Below the pieces are notes generated by a model. The model made no database searches. It worked only from the letters and a program-made list of their open reading frames with translations, and had not been told where the DNA came from. A stretch of 64,000 nt of DNA, from positions 310,001 to 374,000 of the forward strand of contig JAHLKF010000018.1 of the NCBI GenBank assembly GCA_025558075.1, written 5' to 3'. The stretch comes from Gaertneriomyces semiglobifer (taxonomy: Eukaryota > Chytridiomycota > Chytridiomycetes > Spizellomycetales > Spizellomycetaceae). The translations under genes and the position numbers were made by a program. Of the stretch, positions 60,545 to 64,000 are shown piece after piece. Numbering within the stretch: the stretch's first letter is position 1; each line of letters starts with the position of its first letter.

Positions 60545-62294
60545 ATGGATGAGCGCACAGAGGAGGTAGAGGCGGTGGAGGACGTGGAAGGTGTCGAAAA
60601 TGAAGAAATTGGACAGAACCCAGTTGGAGATGTCGTCGAAGGATCAGCTCCATTCGAGTCGAACATGTCAGATACCGATGTGGAGCGTTCAGCAGACGTA
60701 CCGGAAGCCGTGGACGAGCCGCTCATTTCACGTGTAGAGGCTTTAGCGGACGACGGTGAATCAGCAATACAGAGCTCCAATATGATACCTGTACCTGATT
60801 TGCCGGTGGACGAATGGTCGACCGATGCCACTGAACAACCAAGTAGTCTTTCTGATGCAAGCCAGTCTGATGAAGTCACGGGTCTGGCGCAAAATGTAGT
60901 CGAACAACGTTCAGCAGAGAATTTGACGGAAGAAAGCTTGAATCTCACCGACATCCCGCTGCTCCAGCCGCCGGGGACAACCATGTCACTCACCGGTTTA
61001 GACATCTTTGATGATGACGAAGATGATGATGATGATTTCGGGGATTTCGAGAACTTTGAAACAGCCGAAGTGCAGGATGTGCCCCCGAATGACGAAGCTT
61101 TTGATGGGTTCGCAATCCCGCAGAACGTATCGGTTGGGCCAGAAGAGGAGCTCGCCCAACCATCTGTTGATGTCGCTACACTTGGTGATCCTTCTGAAGA
61201 AGCGAGGATATCCGATTTTGTGGTATGTAACAGAAACTTTCGTGCGCGAACTATGTGCTGCATTCAAACCATTCGAGAATAGAATGGCTTGTACGATGAG
61301 TCTAAAGCAAGGGAGCTTCTGGGGAACGTGGAGCCGGTTCTCGCACGTGCCTACCCTGTGGCAGCACCTCATTCACCCGACACTCTCGCTCGTCCCCTGC
61401 AACCACTCCTTGAAGTAAATGATGACACGCTGGAGGGTGACGTTCGTTGTATACTACCGAATCCCCATTTCCGGGAAGAACCATGGTAAAGAGGCTCCCA
61501 ATGTGTCGCGCTTTGAAGCACTCTCAAAACTAAGGCCTCCCAGGTACGAGATCTGCGAAACCATGTTGGGCAAGAGCAATGATGCACACGATACCCTGGG
61601 CAACTTCCGCTGGCGTAAGTCTGCTATGAGGAAAGAGTACCTTCGTGCTCTCGACATCCAGGTCACCGAAGAAGAGGTACTACTCTTTGCTATTTACTTA
61701 ATGGATATGTCAATAAACTTAATCTTGCAGCCGAAACCCATATCAACGCCACCAAAATCGAGGGATTCAGACTTACCGTCACCGCAGCCATTAAAAATGG
61801 ATGCACCATCACGATTAAACCTGAGCCCAATGGCAGGCTCTAGCAGCAGCGAAAGAACACCTTCAAAGGATTCTAGGGAGGCCGAGTTGCTTGAAGCACG
61901 AAAACTGTGCGATATTACGGAAGGTAACGTGGGGGCTCCCTTCGTAACATGAATGCTTACCCGCTTATCAATGCTTGTTTAACCAGATGACCTTCGTCGA
62001 AAGACCACATTGGATCTCAATGATCTCATTCATGCCCTGAAGGAGAGCCACCAGAAAATGCAAGGGCAAGCGAACTTCTGGCTGGATTCCAAAGAGCAGC
62101 TGGTACTGGATGCCGAAATGCACCATAAGATGATAGCCAGTCTAGTGCAATATGCCCAACAGCAACAAGGCCCCAAAGGAGGTAAGCTCAGGGTCGTGCG
62201 AGCAAAGCTGTTCTCCTCTCACCCATCTTTGGCAGGTGCTGCAGCGCCACCAAAAAAAGGGAAAAAGGCGACAGGTTCTAGAGTAAATAAATAG
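60545..62294 (+). CDS. Laa2/aftiphilin-like AP-1 accessory protein (DUF5102-type)
   Basis: Likely helper of clathrin adaptor AP-1 at the trans-Golgi and endosomes. Five or six exons: 60545-61222, 61283 to about 61412, about 61497-61675, about 61731-61922, about 61984-62181 and about 62236-62294. The N-terminal half is acidic and disordered and carries DDFGDFENFE, an acidic Phe motif of the kind that binds gamma-ear domains, plus FDGFAIP. The middle has APNVSRFEALSKLRPPR and RWRKSAMRKEYLRALDIQV, matching the Laa2 core. The C-terminus has a helical stretch (TLDLNDLIHALKESHQ ... WLDSKEQLVLDAEMH) and a basic tail KKGKKATGSRVNK. The assignment is from motif memory, not a search. The 3' end faces the helicase with 38 bp between stops. 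Confidence 0.7.
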
Positions 62295-62332
62295 CATTCT
62301 AGTATATAGTTAACATCATTCAATCTACTGTT

Positions 62333-64000
62333 TTATACTGCTTCGGCCAATTCGACATTTTTCTCTTCGCCAGGCAGTAGCACACCGCAGTTTCGTAGTT
62401 GTTGATACATTCTCATGGCATACCGCTTGCCACCTAACAGTGTCATGACGTGACCTTCTTTTCCATATCTCCCAGCTCGTCCGGCCATGTGAATATAACT
62501 TGCTGGTGTAGATGGAAGACCCAAAATGAACACGTGAGAGACATTTGGAAGGTCCAATCCTCGGGCGGCATGTTCGGTCGCAACCAATATCCGCGTCTTC
62601 CCCGACTTGAACGCTGCAAATGGGCGCGAGGACGCAGAGCTCTCATTTGACGGCCTCTTCGAAACAGTGGAGGGCGCTGTATGAGTCACTTCACCATCCG
62701 TCTGTGCTTGCTCAGCTGCAGGTGTTCCGATCGTGGATGCCCTGAAGTCTACGATATTCAACAATTTATCCGCAGCTAAACCCAATGAGTTGAGATCCGC
62801 TACCAGCCGTGTCACCGAAACCGATGATTGAGCAAATATAATGCCGCTTTGAACGCTTTCCTTATGGCAGACGCTTGCAATGTGCTCAAGAATTTCCATG
62901 GCAGTGTCAGCAAGTGCAGGAGGATACTCTAAGGTTTGTCCAGACTCATATGCTGCGACCCGATCTTTCGTTAACCTCAGCACATAAGCGTAATCAAGCT
63001 CAGTAAGAGCACCACTTTGATCTGCGATCAAAGTTCGATGCTTGATGTTGTTGGGTATAACATGGCCTCCTTGGTAGTCAAGAATGGCGGGAAATTCCAC
63101 ATAGTCTTTCATCGCATGACGGATCTGGCCGTTCATAGTAGCTGATGATGCCACAACCTGCATCCTCTTTATGCGGGCTTCATCATCTGATCTATCAGCA
63201 TGTTTGCTTCTTGTCTTTGATGTTTCCTTCCGACTTGCTTTCCGTCTGGCAGGAACCAACGCTTTGATCAAGGTTTCGCCGGCCAACGGATGTATTTTTC
63301 TCTGAAACTTTTTCTTCAGCGGTGAATGTCTTGGTAAAGGCTCGATGAGCCTGTCCACCTCATCCAAAACAAGCAACTGCAGCCGCGAACTATCAAAGGC
63401 TTTTCGTTCATATAATGACAGCAGGCGTGCAGGCGTACCAACAATGATTCTCGGGATATCTTTCCTCAGCAACTCGAATTGTTCTTCTTCATCAACTCCA
63501 TTGATCAAGCATTGCACGAGTTTATGATGATCCGCAGGTGACACTTGCGGAGACAAATCACGTATCCATGTCGTTATCTGCACGGCGAGTTCTCGTGTTG
63601 GAACCATAACCAGCGTATGTGTGTACCTAATGTCTTTTCCGCCAGCGTCTTTCAGCTTCGGATGTCTTTTGCTGACTATTGCTGTGACCAAACCCAAAGT
63701 CTTGCCCGAGCCAGTAACATCTTTCAAGAATAAGTCCGTATGCGCAAGAATGGCAGGGATGAAACTCCGTTGTGCCTTAGACGGTACGCTGGCTCCAAAC
63801 ACATCTTCGAGTGCTCGAGCAGCAGAGTTGCGAACTCCAAGGAAAGGAAAGTCGACATCCGTCTGGGAAACTCACAAATCGTCAGGGCTGGGATACAGCA
63901 ATACAGCAATGAATATAATTACTCACTTCGCTATTCAATCGCTCTATCAAGCTCCGAAATTGAGTTGCATCCTCCAGCTCCGACAGTGTCGAGCTCTCTG
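62333..64000 (-). CDS. DEAD-box family RNA helicase with DEVD motif II, 5' partial
   Basis: ATP-dependent RNA helicase. The last exon starts near 63870 after an intron (about 63871-63929). The exon before it is open to base 64000 (ELEDATQFRSLIERLNSE), so the start is outside the window. Motifs in order: KAQRSFIPAI (weak Q-motif region), I VTGSGKT, Ia PTRELA, Ib GTPARLL, II VLDEVD, III SSAT, IV GIIFAQS, V EHAARGLDL, VI HMAGRAGRYG. Motif II is DEVD, not DEAD. A basic insert (KASRKETSKTRSKHADR) precedes motif III. The layout fits mitochondrial DEAD-box proteins of the MRH4/MSS116 kind, but I cannot choose between them; any targeting peptide is outside the window. Confidence 0.87.

Noticed and set aside
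60370..61263. 297-codon minus-strand Ser/Thr-rich ORF
   Set aside because: Antisense to the acidic first exon of the Laa2-like gene; reverse complements of acidic repeats give Ser-rich reading frames.
1..64000. CRISPR array, bacterial operon or prophage
   Set aside because: There are no regular repeat-spacer runs or Shine-Dalgarno spacing. Spliceosomal introns and eukaryotic gene families throughout exclude a prokaryotic reading.

Overview
The window is eukaryotic nuclear DNA, almost certainly fungal. Genes are split by many short (about 50-100 bp) GT-AG introns, and the gene set is typical of fungi: a giant non-ribosomal peptide synthetase (NRPS), a copper amine oxidase, 4-aminobutyrate aminotransferase, an MRP-type ABC transporter, a UBR1 N-recognin, MCM4, a Mei2-like RNA-binding protein, MIX23, a Laa2-like adaptor accessory protein and a DEAD-box-type helicase. 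An orphan protein with a PD-(D/E)XK-like C-terminus resembles families I know from early-diverging fungi (Mucoromycota and chytrid relatives). That placement is inference; no rRNA or marker sequence settles it.

Layout. Bases 1-29185 (minus strand) hold one NRPS gene that starts at 29185 and runs off the left edge in its ninth adenylation domain. Twenty-three introns can be placed, and removing them leaves one reading frame of about 9,209 codons to base 1. Its order is A-T-T / C-A-T (x4) / C-A-T-E / C-A-T (x2) / C-A(partial). It therefore builds a peptide of at least nine residues, with a D-residue at position 6. Next come a secreted copper amine oxidase (30044-32972, minus), a divergent 4-aminobutyrate aminotransferase (33816-36393, plus) with a GC-AG intron and one unresolved frame break, and an ABCC exporter (36919-41824, minus). 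These three could belong to the NRPS locus, but this is only positional. An orphan PD-(D/E)XK-like gene follows (41952-44197, plus).

Bases 44198-46408 are gene-poor, with a small lysine-rich ORF, a four-copy CGCAAAGC motif and a 108-111 bp direct repeat. From 46409 onward the window is housekeeping: MIX23 (six exons, one of only 11 nt), UBR1 (1,994 aa), MCM4, a three-RRM Mei2-like protein, a Laa2-like AP-1 accessory protein and a helicase whose 5' end lies beyond the right edge.

The most interesting system is the NRPS. Its introns recur at the same place and phase in module after module. Modules 1 and 6, together with the C domain after each, lack two of the three recurrent introns. This records how the assembly line grew, probably by copying A-T-C units.
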